Shown here one piece after another: positions 23,100-37,000 of a DNA stretch of 64,000 nt. Each line of letters begins with the position of its first letter. The first letter of the stretch is position 1. The notes under the pieces are model-generated. The model was not told the origin of the DNA, searched no databases, and saw only the letters and a program-made list of their open reading frames with translations. This DNA is from Gordionus sp. m RMFG-2023 (Eukaryota; Nematomorpha; Gordioida; Chordodea; Parachordodidae). The translations under genes were made by a program, and so were the position numbers. Where the stretch lies: NCBI RefSeq assembly GCF_954871325.1, contig NC_088777.1, positions 21,119,366 through 21,183,365 on the forward strand, written 5' to 3'.

Positions 23100-24870
23100 A
23101 GTTGCCACTATCACACAAAAAATTGTGTGATTTTTAGACCAAGGCACTTAAGTTATAATACAGGCTACTCGCATATTTTTTCCAAGCATGGGGATTTATC
23201 GTTATTACGAAAAAATTCTACCCATTTCTCCTCTGCTTTTAGACCATCTAACTTTAAGTATTTTGGCGAATCATAAAAAATAAAATCTCCTCAAACAAGG
23301 CATCAATGTCTTTCGGTATTTTTAATATATTTATTAAATTATAAAAACCATCAATTGATGGTTTCTGTTCCAAGGTCATAATATTTATACATTTGTAATT
23401 AGAGTTATTGAAATCAAATTTTGATTGTAAATATTCTAAAATTGTCTTAATAAAAATATCTGCTTCATTTAAAAATGTATTAATTAGAGTATTATTTGAA
23501 CATTTTAATATAATATTTTTAGCAATAGTGCCATAAAATTTATTATCAATTTTTAACTGTAGAGATGAACAGAACTGTAGCATGATTTGTGAATCTTTTT
23601 TAATAAAGAATATTCTGATTGCACTGATTATTAACTGCATGAAGTAGATTTCCTACATGTGAAACGAATCCCAAATATGCTTCTGCCATTTCATACTCGA
23701 AAAAATTTTTCAAAATTTTAGGACAGCTTTTAAAATCTTTATTTAAAAAGTATTTTTTTAAGGGTTTGTAAAATTTTAAAATTCTATCGATGGCAGGTAT
23801 TAATTACAACCACCTGATAGGTATATATCGCAACAACTCACACCATTCCTAGTCAGACCACTTCACGAACTCTTTTAATTCATTAACTCTTTTAGTTGAT
23901 TAACTAAATTCGTTAAAACATTTCATCACATTTCGACATCCACAGATAGTACATTCATTGCCTTCTTTCAAGTAGTATATGGCATATACAACCAATTGGT
24001 ATTAATTCATTCTGTGCTGTCTCAATTCAGTATCTTTGGTTTTAGCCAAAATTTACAGAGGCACTATCAGCGCAAAAATCTTACATGCAAATCATTGATA
24101 ACCCTGAATCAGCTATATTTACCATTATGTGGCTAGCTATATCGTTGGATTTTTCACTATCCAAGGAAGAAATTTTAACAGTTTTATTGAAATGTTCTTA
24201 TTCTTGTTGAAATAGCGAAGGATCGAGGGAAATGTTTTAATATTTCCCTTATTAGATGCATTAGTTAGAATTGCATATGGATGCCTATCTTTCAAATCAT
24301 CTAGAATTGACCTCTAGGATTCAGGTACTAAAACACTTGTGATAACCTTTCTCATTTTTGTTCTGCCACAAGTAAGGTTTGCACTTATATTGGAGTCGTT
24401 AAATATAATGAGAAGATTCGACCCACATTGTGATGATATAGCTCTGTGAATGTTGAACTACATAATAGATGTATACGATTTCCGCAAATGTAGTTGCATC
24501 TGTATTATTATTTTTTTGAGAATATTTTTGTATTGCAATCGATGTTGATATACTCCCCTGTACTGACTTATATGAATGAAATGATGTTGATTTATTATTG
24601 GATAAAAACAGGATAGAAAGAAATTTACAAATTAAACATGTTTTTCAAATAAATATTTAAAATTTAATTAAAAATATAAAAATAATCAATTAATGTCTCT
24701 CAAAATTATTATTTATACATATTAAAAACGTTAAAATACTTTTAAAAAAAATTGCGGGAGAAATTAAAAAATTGCGGTAATTTTGCGGGAGAAAGATGTC
24801 TTCGTGTAAACTAAAAAATTTCGGGAGTCTCCCGCTGATGGGGGGAGACATGAAAACACTTATCTAATCC
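23100..24870 (-). mobile_element. Degraded hAT-type transposon, minus strand
   Basis: Minus-strand pieces include FCADSASVNFG near 24060, matching the DNxxxNFGG segment of hAT transposases, then near 23800 RILKFYKPLKKYFLNKDFK and SCPKILKNFFEYEMAEAY, and a long frame at 23640-23254. The order is that of a hAT transposase read toward lower coordinates, with stops and frame changes throughout. The outer end near 24750-24865 contains 'gcgggagaaa' and 'gggagtctcccgctgatggg', a GC-rich segment typical of hAT ends. No target duplication was identified. Confidence 0.6.
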
Positions 24871-24889
24871 CCAACACCGAATAAATTAT

Positions 24890-25122
24890 TAAAAAGTGCA
24901 ATCGCTAAGAAGATTAAATTTTCATTTATGGATGATATTTTGATTAACTCTTTATATCATAATAAAATGTTGAATTTATATTTTATTGTGATTTACATAC
25001 CGGTTTATATAGCTATAATATTTTTTTCGTATTATATTCGCTCTTAATATTTTGAATTTAATATTTTATTACTTGTTTTCGAAATTATCATAATGTCAAA
25101 TATTATTGTTCTAATAAATTTC
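24890..25122. repeat. hAT-type 3' tail, left part, interrupted by an LTR element
   Basis: Matches 32575-32790 closely (aagaagattaaatttt, gatattttgattaact, gtttatatagctataatatt). Its continuation is at 27293-27480, beyond the LTR element inserted at 25123. The sequence is non-coding. Confidence 0.75.
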
Positions 25123-27292
25123 TGTTACATTATAGGAATTAATAAATTAAAATATTGGTTATTGAATAGTAATATATTTTAATTTATATAGCATACATTC
25201 ATTATATTTTTATTTTATTAGGAATTCAAATTCAACTTGTATTACTTTTTATGAATTCAAATTTATCTTTTCAATTCAACTTTTTATTTTTGTAATTCAA
25301 CTTATATTACTTATTATGTTTTTATATATATTCTAATTTATATTTATAGAAAATATATATATACCTTAAGAAAAGAGAATGAAGTTAGTTAATAAAATAT
25401 ATTTTTACTGATTCGCACCTCGCGCCATATCGTTAGTGTCCTTATTCTTTTCATGGTGCCCTGGCTCTGGGTGGTGGACTAGAAAAAATGACTACCTAAT
25501 CTGCTGAGATGACTATCTAACCTATGGAGACTGCTTAACCTATGAGGATGACTACCTATTATGACTACCTTATCTATTGTGACTGCCTAATCTATTGATA
25601 TGACCAATGCCTAATCTACTGAGATGACTATCTAATCTATGGAGATGACCAAGAATCAAACCTTAGCACGTTCTTTCATGCAAAAAGCTTCTTTCTTCAT
25701 GGTGTCCTGGCTCTGGATGTTGGACTGGAATATGATAACCAGCACCTAACCTAATGTGACAACCTAGAAAGAACTGATATGGAAGTTGAACAGGTTATGA
25801 ATTCTATTTTGTGAGACCAATGATGATTACTTATTATTCTAATCCACGTAAGAAGAAAAGTTATCATAAATTAAGATTTTATGTCAGGATAAAGGCATGT
25901 TATAAATTTTTTAAATCATAATGGATATATTTGAACACACAAAAAGCCTTTAAAAAATGATTTACAATTTCTTAGTGAAATATTGATACTAAAATGTAAA
26001 ATCATAATGGATATAGACCACACAAAAAGCCTTTAAAAAATTATTTACTTAAATTCTTATTGATATTTTTTGATTTCTTGAACGATGACCAATTGTTGTA
26101 AATTAACAACTAAACCTAAAGATGAATTCTTAGATATAATTAAATATAAACCAATAAAAATCGTAAACAAGAAGATAAAACTTTAATTCTAAATATATTA
26201 AAATGTAATTAAAACATATGAATTAAAAGGGATTGATTTAAATAACCCTAATATGATAAAATTGTTTTTGAAATAAAGCTTTTGAATATGTTACATCTTC
26301 ATTTTAGATAAATATTTAAATGATGTGATGAGATGATTTTCTAAAAATTATCTTATGAAGAATTTTTATTAAAAATAACACTTTTTGAATTAAAACTAGG
26401 GTGTGAAATTTAAATTTTTTTTTTAAAGAGGGAAATGTGAATAATATTTTATTTGCATATTTTAACCTCGGAGATTGAAAATAAATAAAAATAAATTAAA
26501 TACTAAAACGCAAAAATTAATTAAACACTAAAACGCGAAAAAATAAAAGACATTAAAACGCGAAAAATTAAAACGCTAAAAATATAACAATTTTATTGAT
26601 TTATCATTCTTCACTTATTTTTATATTTTGATGAACTATTATTTCTTATTATTCGCAACTTATTGATGATAATAACAATTTTGAAAAATAATAATAACAA
26701 CAACTGAGTACTACCAAATAAGCTATGATTAACGGAATACTACCAAGCAAGCTATGATTAATGGAGACAACTTACGATAAGGATATCAAGCTTGCGATTG
26801 GAACAAACCAACGTACAAAATCGATTTAAACAAACCAACGATTAATGACTTATGCAACATTGACAACCAAAACGATAAACCACTTGAACAACAAACTCTC
26901 TATGACTTCTTAGATGAAACTATGGGAAGGCTTGTAGAAGAGGGAGAATGTTACATTGTAGGAATTAATAAATTAAAATATTGGTTATTGAATAGTAATA
27001 TATTTTAATTTATATAGCATACATTCATTATATTTTTATTTTGTTAGGAATTCAAATTCAACTTGTATTACTTTTTATGAATTCAACTTTATCTTTTCAA
27101 TTCAACTTTTTATTTTTGTAATTCAACTTATATTACTTATTATTTTTCGTAACCTTACTTTTTGTTTTTATATATATTCTAATTTATATTTATAAAAATA
27201 TATATATACCTTAAGAAAAGAGAATGAAGTTAGTTAATAAAATATATTTTTACTGACTCCGCGCCATATCGTTAAGATTCTTATTCTTTTCA
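25123..27292 (+). mobile_element. Short non-autonomous LTR retroelement (plus orientation)
   Basis: Fossil LTR element of about 2.17 kb. Its LTRs are 25123-25453 and 26949-27292, starting tgttacatt and ending ttattcttttca. A perfect 5-bp duplication, atttc, is at 25118-25122 and 27293-27297. A primer-binding-type segment (tggtgccctggctctggg) follows the first LTR and a purine tract (agaagagggagaa) precedes the second. The interior of about 1.5 kb has no gag or pol and is related to that of the element at 17714-19786. The two have similar LTR ends but different LTR 5' halves, so they are subfamilies. The insertion split a hAT-type tail, whose empty counterpart is at 32790. Confidence 0.87.
25485..25665. 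repeat. Irregular tandem repeat inside the LTR element
   Basis: About eight copies of a 20-24-bp motif like gagatgactacctaatctat. A related run, inverted, lies at about 19320-19535 in the sister element, so the repeat is part of the family and not a chance local expansion. Confidence 0.65.
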
Positions 27293-27480
27293 ATTTCATA
27301 TGATGATTAGTTCTAATAAATTGTATATGATGATTAATTATAATAAATTTTATATGATGATTAGTCCTAATAAATTTTATATGATTATTAGGTCTAATAA
27401 ATTTAATGCTCTAAAAAATATCATTTCAATATTTGAAAAGTTATCCAGCCCCCCCTAGAAAATTCCTAGCTATGCTTGTT
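27293..27480. repeat. hAT-type 3' tail, right part, with 27-bp tandem units
   Basis: About four units of a 27-bp repeat (aattttatatgatgattagt core) followed by 'aatttaatgctctaaaaaat' and a C run ending 'tagaaaattcctagctatgc'. The same series occurs without interruption at 32785-32970. Confidence 0.72.
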
Positions 27481-27829
27481 AAATACCATTACCGTGGGGT
27501 GTTAATAAATTTGCAGGCTCACGTTTTGTATTAAGACCCTCATAAGACTACGACTAATTATTGATTCAATAGCTGCTGGCTGGAATATTTTTCTTGACTA
27601 TATACAATCAAGACCACATCTCCCTTTATAATTAACCAAATTTTTATATTTATTAATATATGTGGTAGCAGTGGTGTCACAGGGGAGAGACGTGCTCGAG
27701 TCCCTTGAAAAATCTTGAAAGTTTGTATTTTCATTTTAAAAAAGTCATTTAGAAAATAATTTTTTTAAAAAAATTTTAAGTAATTTTGAGCCCCCTGATA
27801 TTATAAAGGCTAGTCAAGCATCTGTGTGG

Positions 27830-29828
27830 TCGCACAATGTCAGATTAATTTTGAATCATATGCCCACCCTTAATTACTTATTAGATGAGAGGTTGACTAA
27901 GTTATTATTTTAGAATTTTTCCATTCATGACTACTAGTATAATAAATATTTGTAAAGGTTGAATATGTTCCAAAAAAGTATTGAATGTAAGTATTTAAAA
28001 AACTTTATAATTCCAAGTTAAATTGTTTGATTTATAAAGATTGTCGTCAAAATAGCCTTGACAATGCCAAAAATTTTTGAGTAGTTAGCGCCGAATTTAA
28101 AAGAGTAATTTTGAGAGTAATAAAGGAAAATATCATAGCGATTGTCAAAAATAATTTATAAGGTTCAATAAAAAATGAGCACATATCCTACCTCAAACCT
28201 GTAGATTATATAGCAAGACTAGACATATCCAATGCCTTTAATTCTATTAAAGGAATAAAATGATCGATACTTTCTTTTAAACATTCTCTGGCTCCACAAT
28301 TACATCCATCTTAGCTATGGCATTCTTTCCTTACTCAAATTTAATGATTATATTATCAATTCTGCAGAAGGCCTCCAACAGGGTGACCCATTAGGACCAC
28401 TACTTTCTATAACCTTAAACACCCAATAAGCGATATTGCTCTCTCATGCAAACTCTACACGTTTGGTACCTTGACGATTGTATTATATCGGGGACCATTT
28501 CTTCAATTCAGAATTGTCTAGATATAATCATCAAACACTTTGATGAATTTAATTTATCCTTAAAATATAAATAAATGCGAAATTTATTTAGCCATATTAG
28601 GTAACTTTAGACGGACACCCTTACAAGATTTTTGTATATTAGGAGCCCCATTGGGAGGTGCAGAGGGAGTTTTTAATTTTTTAAATAATCACCTTCAATC
28701 GCTATTCCCCAAACTTTCGATCTTAAAAAAATTACTCATCCATCAAACATATTACATTCTCAAAAAGGCCCTCTTAATACCACAAATCCAGTATTGTTTA
28801 AAAACTTCTAGTGCCTTCTCTTTTGAAATTCTTTTAAAAGAATACTAACAAAAGATACTACAAATGATGACAGAGTTATCAAACTCGATTTAACTCATGG
28901 CTTCAAGAAACTCTCTCTTGTAAATCCAGAGGACTAGGCCTAAGATCGGCATTAATTATAGCCCTTGTTTCCTTCATCTCATCAACCTTATCAGTAAAAA
29001 ATAATACCTCGCAAATTATTACCATCGATAAAGATAATTTATTAGATGAAGCCTTACGTTGTTGGAATATTAATGTCTTACCAAACACTACCCCACCAGA
29101 TTCAATGAAACAAAAAGATTGGGATCAAGGATTGGTATCTCGTTCTTTAGCTTACCTCGACTGGAGCTTTGATCACCACCCCTAAGATCACTTAATTCCA
29201 ACAACTCTGGCATGAATGGTTAGATTCATATCCCAGCATTTTAAATAACCAGCTAATAGAACGACGCTTTTCGTTATGCAATCAATTTAAGCTTGGGCGT
29301 ACCTTTCCTAAACCATTATAATTGCATTAAATGCAATCAATTGGCAGACACGTATGGGAAAAACGCTCTCCACTGTAAATTGCCGACATGATAAAATAAA
29401 TACAATAATAGCTTCTTTTTTAAATAAAGCATCCCTGTATTTTAGAACCGACATCTTTTTTAAATAAAAAACGTCCTGACGGCAAATCAATCGTACCTTT
29501 TTTTTCAATGGAAAGCCTTTAATGTGGGATTTTACCTGCATTGATCCCATAGCCATATCTAATAATCTGCATGATCCCCTTAATAGAGCTGAATCTCTAT
29601 AAATAAAAAATACTCGCACCTAATAGGTTACAACCACTTTGTTCCCATAGCAGCTATATCAACCTGCTCTTTGGACAAGCGGCATTAGATCTCTTCAAAA
29701 TAATATCCAAATCAATCAAAAAATCATACTTTTCTCCATTTTATAAACTCAAGCAAAAAATAGCCATCTCCTTAACCAAATCTAACTGTCAAATATTCAA
29801 AACATCTTGGCCCGACCTCGCCACCTGA
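27830..29828 (+). mobile_element. LINE fragment, reverse transcriptase to C-terminus
   Basis: Pieces on the plus strand: ARLDISNAFNSI near 28210, LKFNDYIINSAEGLQQGDPL then GPLLS at 28340-28410, GAPLGGAEGVFNFLNNHLQS and the thumb segment LLIHQTYYILKKALLIPQIQ at 28640-28840. Further on are CIKCNQLADTYGKNALHCK near 29320 and RPDGKSIVPF near 29470, and the end LFGQAALDLFKIISKSIKK to 29828. It has many stops and shifts and no 5' part. It is more complete at the 3' side than the copy at 20050 and belongs to the same family. Confidence 0.78.
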
Positions 29829-30473
29829 TTTTTATTTTTATTTTTATATTTTACCATATACTTTATATTATACCATCCATGCTAATTTTTAAATAATAAT
29901 ATTTTATCATATATGTATATGAATTTTGATAAAAATATAGAATTTTTTTTATACAAATTCTTTTTTTCTAAAAAATTTTTAATTATCATTGTTATTTAAA
30001 AAATTATTAACTTTCACTTGTTTTCTTTCATATTCTTCTTTATAGTAATTTTTATACATTATTGGGAAAGGGGAGAGTGGAGTGGTTTAGGAAAAAAATT
30101 GTTGTTTGCTTAGAATAATATTTAAGTGAACAAACAAATTTGAGATAGAACCACTCCTCCTTCTCCGACTACGCGTCTAATATGATAACAATATTAAAAT
30201 TTATGATTTGAAATTTGTGGAAAATTAATAATATTCTATGGTCAGAGAAAACTATTAACTTATATAGATATATGTTTATTGTATAAATAAATATATAATC
30301 AATAAGCCTTGGTGAAACAATAATTTTTTTGTAAATATTTTTTTAACATTTAAGTCATATATCCATTTGTTGTAAGTACTGGTGGTTGCTGAAATTTTCG
30401 GAATAGCGCATACAATAACATTATAAACATGGTAATTAATTGTATAGCACATTATAATATATTTTTTTATTAG
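29829..30473. other. Sequence upstream of the first recognised NSD exon
   Basis: AT-rich; contains a T-rich acceptor just before 30474. I looked for an upstream coding exon or start codon for NSD here and saw none that is convincing. The gene's 5' exon(s) are probably in the TE-rich interval to the left or too short to recognise. Confidence 0.45.
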
Positions 30474-31059
30474 CCCCAAAAATTGTTTGGAGGATACCTC
30501 TCATCCAATAGACACACAAATAATTTATTTTCTAACAGTAATAAGCCTGATGATAATATAAATCCTAATCTAAACATTATAAAATCTTTCAATTGTCCAG
30601 ACGATAAAGGAGATAATAAAATAGATAGATCTTTATCAAATAAAAATAAATTTATAGAAAACAATAACTTAGATTTTAATGGTTATGGTAATTATAACTC
30701 TGATTGCAAATCAAATGAACATTTTCAAAATTCAATTGATACTGATTATCTTGCTCATGATATAAAACCTAGACTTAAAGGACGTCCTAAATCTAATAAA
30801 AAAATATCTGATAACCCAAAAAATCTACCAAAAGTTGTATTATACAATGTTTTTAATGATAGATCATTATTAAAAAAAGTTTCAGTTAATTTTGATAATG
30901 AAATAACAGATGACATAAATGAAGCCACTAATCAAAACAATGATATACCTTGCAATTGGTTAGTGGGTGATTTAATATGGGCTAAACTCTCTACATATCC
31001 TTGGTGGCCAAGCATGATAATATATGATCCAAGTTTAGGAATATTTACTAGGACTAAAA
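30474..31059 (+). CDS. NSD: NSD exon: disordered N-terminal part and first half of PWWP1
   Basis: Acceptor ttttttattag, donor aaaa|gttaaa, ending at phase 1. The frame has no ATG before residue 180, so it is an internal exon. The first 150 residues are rich in Asn, Asp, Ser and Lys. A basic motif, [10 protein letters not shown], resembles an AT-hook (GRP core). Near the end comes [20 protein letters not shown], the start of a PWWP domain that binds methylated H3K36 nucleosomes in this family; the sequence aligns with NSD2 VGDLVWSKVSGYPWWP. Confidence 0.9.
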
Positions 31060-34000
31060 GTTAAATATTAATGAATTTAATAAATTAATACTTATATCGC
31101 AAGTTTATATGAATATTTTATATTGAAATATTAGAAATTTAAATATATTCCAATTACTTTAAGAATGAAAATATTTATTTAAAAGATATCTATAGAAAGC
31201 ATATATAGTTATCAGAGACCTAAAGGCCCATACCTAAACTTTGCCTAGGCCAATTTTTATAAAATAAATTTAAATTATAGCAATTTAGAGCCAATGCCCC
31301 CCCCCCCCTCTCATAGCAAGCATTTTTGAAAAAACATAGTTACATTCATTGTGAATTGGATAATATTCTATTTCAAATTGTATATATTCTATTCTAAATA
31401 TTACCAATAAGTTAAAATTGAAATATTTATTTCTTGTGTATTAATATTATATCTGACAAATTTAAATTTTCTTACATTTTTTTAAACCTTAAGCACTGAT
31501 GGATATAAGAAAATTTTATCAACCAAAAAAAATCTATTTAATTTATCTTTACTAATAACTTTGATTAGAAAATTTAGAGTGTATGAAATGTTCAGATATC
31601 CATATAGACAGAATTTGCTTGATATAATTATTTCTGAGACTTTTTATTATAGGAAAAAAGAAACTACAAAAAGCTTGCCAACAAGATGTAGCCTTATATC
31701 AAGCTCAGAATTTTTTGGATCTAGAAGAGCCTATTTTGTATGCACTTGGATAAATATCAAAATCACCTGACAAAATATTTCACCTGAAGCTGATACATTA
31801 TTAGATTTAATATTACTGCCAATAGGTTTCATGAAATGTATTAATAAATTGTTTATTACATAACAATTTTATTTTATGTAATATTTTTCAAAAAAATGAA
31901 TTTAGCTGAAGTTATGAAAATCCTGAATATTATTATATTACAACTTAAATAACCAAGTAATAATATAAACCAAGAGATATATGTATTTAAATGTTGAGGT
32001 GAAAACGAAATTATATTTTGAAATTCACAAACCTTGACTTTCACCAACAAAGAAATCATTCTAATATTAACATGGACTCAAATGAGGATTACAATAAAAT
32101 AAGCATTTTAATTCCATTTTTGGATTTAATTTTAACTCAATCAAATGCACAATTTGTGATTCATCAAATTGCTCTATCCAATTTACAAATACTATATCTT
32201 ATATCTCCCTCTGATCTGAGGATATATCAAATCTTGATATTGGAAAATTAAATATGTAGCTAAATTTTATTCACAGGATATAAATATATCTGAAGGCCAA
32301 TTAATTTCAGGATATAAATGGTATAAAAGATTCATTTTTATAGTAATCCTCAAAGAAACAGTGGAAGCTTTGCATATTTTAAAATATATTTTATAAGCTT
32401 TCCAAATATATTAAAATTACTGTATATTTTGGCAATGATACCAAATAGTAAGCATAATTGAGAGGACTTTTTCTTCATTACAGACAATAGTCTATATCAA
32501 AATTATGACATCTTGAAATTGATCAAATAGACTAGCTTTACTTTTCAAGATATTCCAAATACAGAATAAATAGTAATCATCAAGAAGATTAAATTTCATT
32601 TATAAATGATATTTTGATTAACTTTTTAAATAATTATAAAATGTTTAATTTTATACTATTGTGATTTATATATTAGTTTATATAGCTATAATATTTTTTA
32701 ACCATATTATATTTTCTTTTAATATTTTATATTTTCCTATATGTTATTATTTGTGTTTGAAATTATCATATTTTAAATATGATTTGTTCTAATAAATTTT
32801 ATATGATGATTAGTTCTAATATATTTTATATGATGATTTGTTTTTGAATAAATTTTATATGATGATTAGTTCTAATAAAGTTAATATGATGATTAGTTAT
32901 AATAAATTTAATGCTCAAAAAATATTATTTTAATATAAAAAATTATCCCTGTAGAAAATTCCTGGCTACATACCTGCATATAATGGAGTATTTGATATTA
33001 TTTCTCAAAATTACAATTTTATTTTGAAAAATTTGGAAAATAAAATTAATGATTCAAAATGATGAAATTTTAAAAATTTGGGGCCAAGCCATAAAATAAT
33101 AAAAAATCTAAGCATGGATAAAAAATTTAAAAAAAAATCTGGGTCAGAATTGGGACTAAAATGTTGTTCTCTACATGTCTAATAATTATATTAAATTATA
33201 TATATAATAATCATATTTGTCCTATATCTTTCTTTTAATTTTATTTTAACCTTGTTTCTAAAAAATATTTGTTCTTGAGTAATTATAAAATCTAATATCT
33301 TGCATTACATTTTTTGCTAAAATTTTGAATGTAAATTAAAAGTTATATACAATAAGGATTTTGTTTAACTTTCTAATTTTTTATATAATATATTTTTAGA
33401 AAAGAACAGGGAATATCATGTTCAATTTTTTGGTGAAAATGCCAGAGCTTGGGTTTATGACAAAAATATTTTGGCTTTTGATAAACCATTATCTTATCAA
33501 GATATTTTGACTGTTGTTGATAAAAGTAATCCTAAAGCCTTGCAAAAATCTACAAAATCATTTAATAATACCCACAAAAGGGTAAAGACAAAGCAATTTC
33601 AGTTAGAAAATTTAGATGATTTTGATAATAAAGGCCCACATTTTAACAAAGGAGGAGATGAAGGTTTGATCAAACAAGATAATAAAAAGGGTAAGGATGA
33701 TGATACTACTACTAATGACATTAAAAATGAAGTGCTTAATCAACCCATGGAAATTGACTTAAATAAACCTCTCTTTGACAAATCCTCATCAGAAATAATA
33801 TCAAAAGCATCTTCTGATGATTTATTTGTAAGTCAAGAAAACAATCATAAAAATATTACCCCAAATGAAAATAATACAGAATTTAAAAATAATGGTAAAG
33901 CTGATTTAGATAATGAAATCAAAGATGACATGCCATCTACATCTAGCCAATATCACCTCAATGGTCTACTCTCTGGCGACAATAAATTAACCACAATTTC

Positions 34001-37000
34001 CACCCTGAATGATGATTATGAATTATCCACATTATTAAGCGAAGGAGTTCCTACCAAATTTAGAAGTTTATGGAGCCTGGGACTAGAGATTGCTGAAAGA
34101 GCCCTACCCCTCAACAGAATGGAAAGAAGACAAACACTGACTATCGATTTTCCTTCCCCCAATCGTTACAAAAAACATGAAGGCATATCTTCTCAAATCG
34201 ATTTCTACCACGATTCTTCTTACTGTGACACCAAAGCACCACTTTTTAATGATTCTCAGAATAGTATTAGTTACAAAGGTACAACACTCTATAATAAGAG
34301 TGACATAAATGGCGGTAAAAAGGTCAGGAAATACCGAAAACCAAATTCGAAAAAATCAGGTGATATTGATTATAATGGATTCGATGCCATGCCTCCCTTA
34401 TTGATCAATTCCAATAATATAACCATTAGGAAAAATATTGAAAACCATCATTTTGACATCGGGGAAAAGTTGATTTCAGGAAATTCTGAAAACTGTTCAA
34501 CTGAAATGAGCAAATCGTTAAATTCTCGCGAATCCCGTTTACAGAATAGCAACTTCGCCGATTATTCCTATAACTCTAATATCAACGATTCGAGTAATAA
34601 CTTGTTGTATATCACAGAAACTCCACATATGACCAACTCGTTATTCATTCTATCAATAATATATGGTTGTGCCTATATTAAATACCGGATCGGGGGGTCG
34701 ATATTTAGAATCCATATTTTCATCCTTTTTGGTCATCTTGTAATTTTATATACAATTATATAATATTTTTTATTTTATACATAATTTTATAATAATTTAA
34801 TAAAAGAAATCTAGATTTGATTTATTTATAATATTTAAATGAATTATTTTAAAAACAAGAAAAGTGGCTAACTTAAGATTTAGCACAATTTAAATTACCC
34901 AAACATGGTGATTTTGACCACAAAAAGTTTAGACTTCTATTGGCGAAATTTCGAGGCTTAGGTAATTTTTAGCTAAATCTTGATTTAACCGTTTTTAAAG
35001 ATTGGTTAAATGGAGCTATTTAACAGCACTACATACAGCCATAAACATTACTTATTTTCAATGAGATTATTAACTTTTGAAATATAAATATACAAAATAC
35101 TCCTAAGAGACAAGCAATTTTTGGCAATTATATTTTCAAGAAGCTCACAAGTTATAAAAGAGCTTAATTTCTTCTTCTGATTGCATAATCTGATCATTTA
35201 TGAAGTATTTATTTTGATTTGCTTTTAGGAAATTTTAAACACATAATCACGATCTCAAAAAATTAATTTACTAAACAGCGTTTTACTTGTTTCTTTCCAC
35301 TTCATCTTCGTTGCCACCTTCGTCAATTATTTTAATAACTTTTAAGGTTATTCTGTAACTAGTTTTGTTAGCAAAGCTCTCCCCTCATTTCTATCTCTTG
35401 ATAATTTTGTGAGTTAAGTTCTCTAGCTATCTTCAAAATTGTCAATCCATAAATTTTCCCCATCGCATCCTATATTTTTCGAATATTAATACAAAACATC
35501 GATCTGATATTTAGTTAGATTTTTATATGCCACCTATCTTTTTGAACCAATGCAATATGATAAAAAAAATCAGTATTTTTTTATTCAAATAAGAACTAAT
35601 TTTACCGATGATTAAATGTATTTTCTTTTTTTATTCGAAAAAGTTAATCATTTTATTTAAAATATGGGCAATGTTTATACCTGAATGTGACTTGTTAAAT
35701 ATTTTTAAATTCCTTTTTTTATTGCAGATAATATAAAAGAAATAATATCATAATAGCTACTCTATCTTTTTAAAATAATTCGATTTTTTTGAAATATTAT
35801 AAAGAAATTGAATTTTGATTCCTTTATTTTATTATTATAATGAAATTATATATAAAATAAAAAATATTATATAATTATATATTACAATCATAAAATAACC
35901 AAAGATAATAAAAATATGGCATCAGTTCTTGGATCATTTTACATCAAATCGATTACGATTTGGCATACCACTTTTGATTTTTACGAAATTTTAATGCAAA
36001 CTAAAGTTTGTGTAGCCTATTTAGACACTATTCAGCCTCCTACTTGTACTTTTGGATATATCAGTGGTAGAAGCATGAGAAATGATTTTTTATGAGTATC
36101 GGATTTCATTTAATCAATGTTTAATTAAAAATATGCTTAAAACTGATTGAAAATAAAGTACATTTTTCATTTTTAGAAAATAATTAAAAAAAAATATTTT
36201 AAAATTGTTTGGAGATCTTTCGCCAAGGACAATATTTAAAATCTTATTTAGAAAATTGGGTCACTCTGATTTTATTAAAAATTTATACAAACAATACTAT
36301 TACCAATATGAATATAATTTTTTTATTAAAAATACTCAAAATATTTTGTATGAGTTGCCCGGTATTAAATTTTTTTAGTCCAACCCAGCTTGCGGATTGA
36401 ACTGAGCGTCTCCAATACTTAAAAGGCAGCATAAATATTTTTATTGAGTGATAATATAACGAAATTAATCAATAAAGATACCATGTATTTTTTGTGTTAG
36501 AGATGTGCGCAACCGATCAAAACTTATCCCAAAGCCTCGTTTACTGGCCCGTCATTGAAAATAATGTGATAAAAATCTTATAGATAATTATTATTTTTAA
36601 ATACAAAGAAACATAATTAATTTTAGAGGAAAAATAAAATACGCTATCCATAATATAAAAAGATTGCTTATTTTACAAGTTTTTATATTTCACTTTGGAT
36701 TTTGTAAACATTTATAATTTTTTCCTGTATTTATATGAATGGCAATAGATTTGTTTAAAATTTTATTAATCCTTTAATACTCTGTTGGGATCTATAGGAC
36801 TCCAGGCATTTTAGAATTTATATTTCATAAAATCGGTTAATTATTATGATCTGGAATCTTCATTAGTTTCATTAAATATAGCATGGAATATATATTCTAA
36901 ATTTCATTTATTTTGGTTGAGTACTTTTTAAGTTTAAGAATTTCTTTACTGATGGGGTCTGTGAAACCCAATAGAGTAAATTCGTAAGTTTTTTAAAATC

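Noticed and set aside
27660-27720. Possible tRNA or SINE head around 'cgtgctcgagtccc'
   Set aside because: No second promoter box at the right spacing and no cloverleaf; it looks like a degraded element end.
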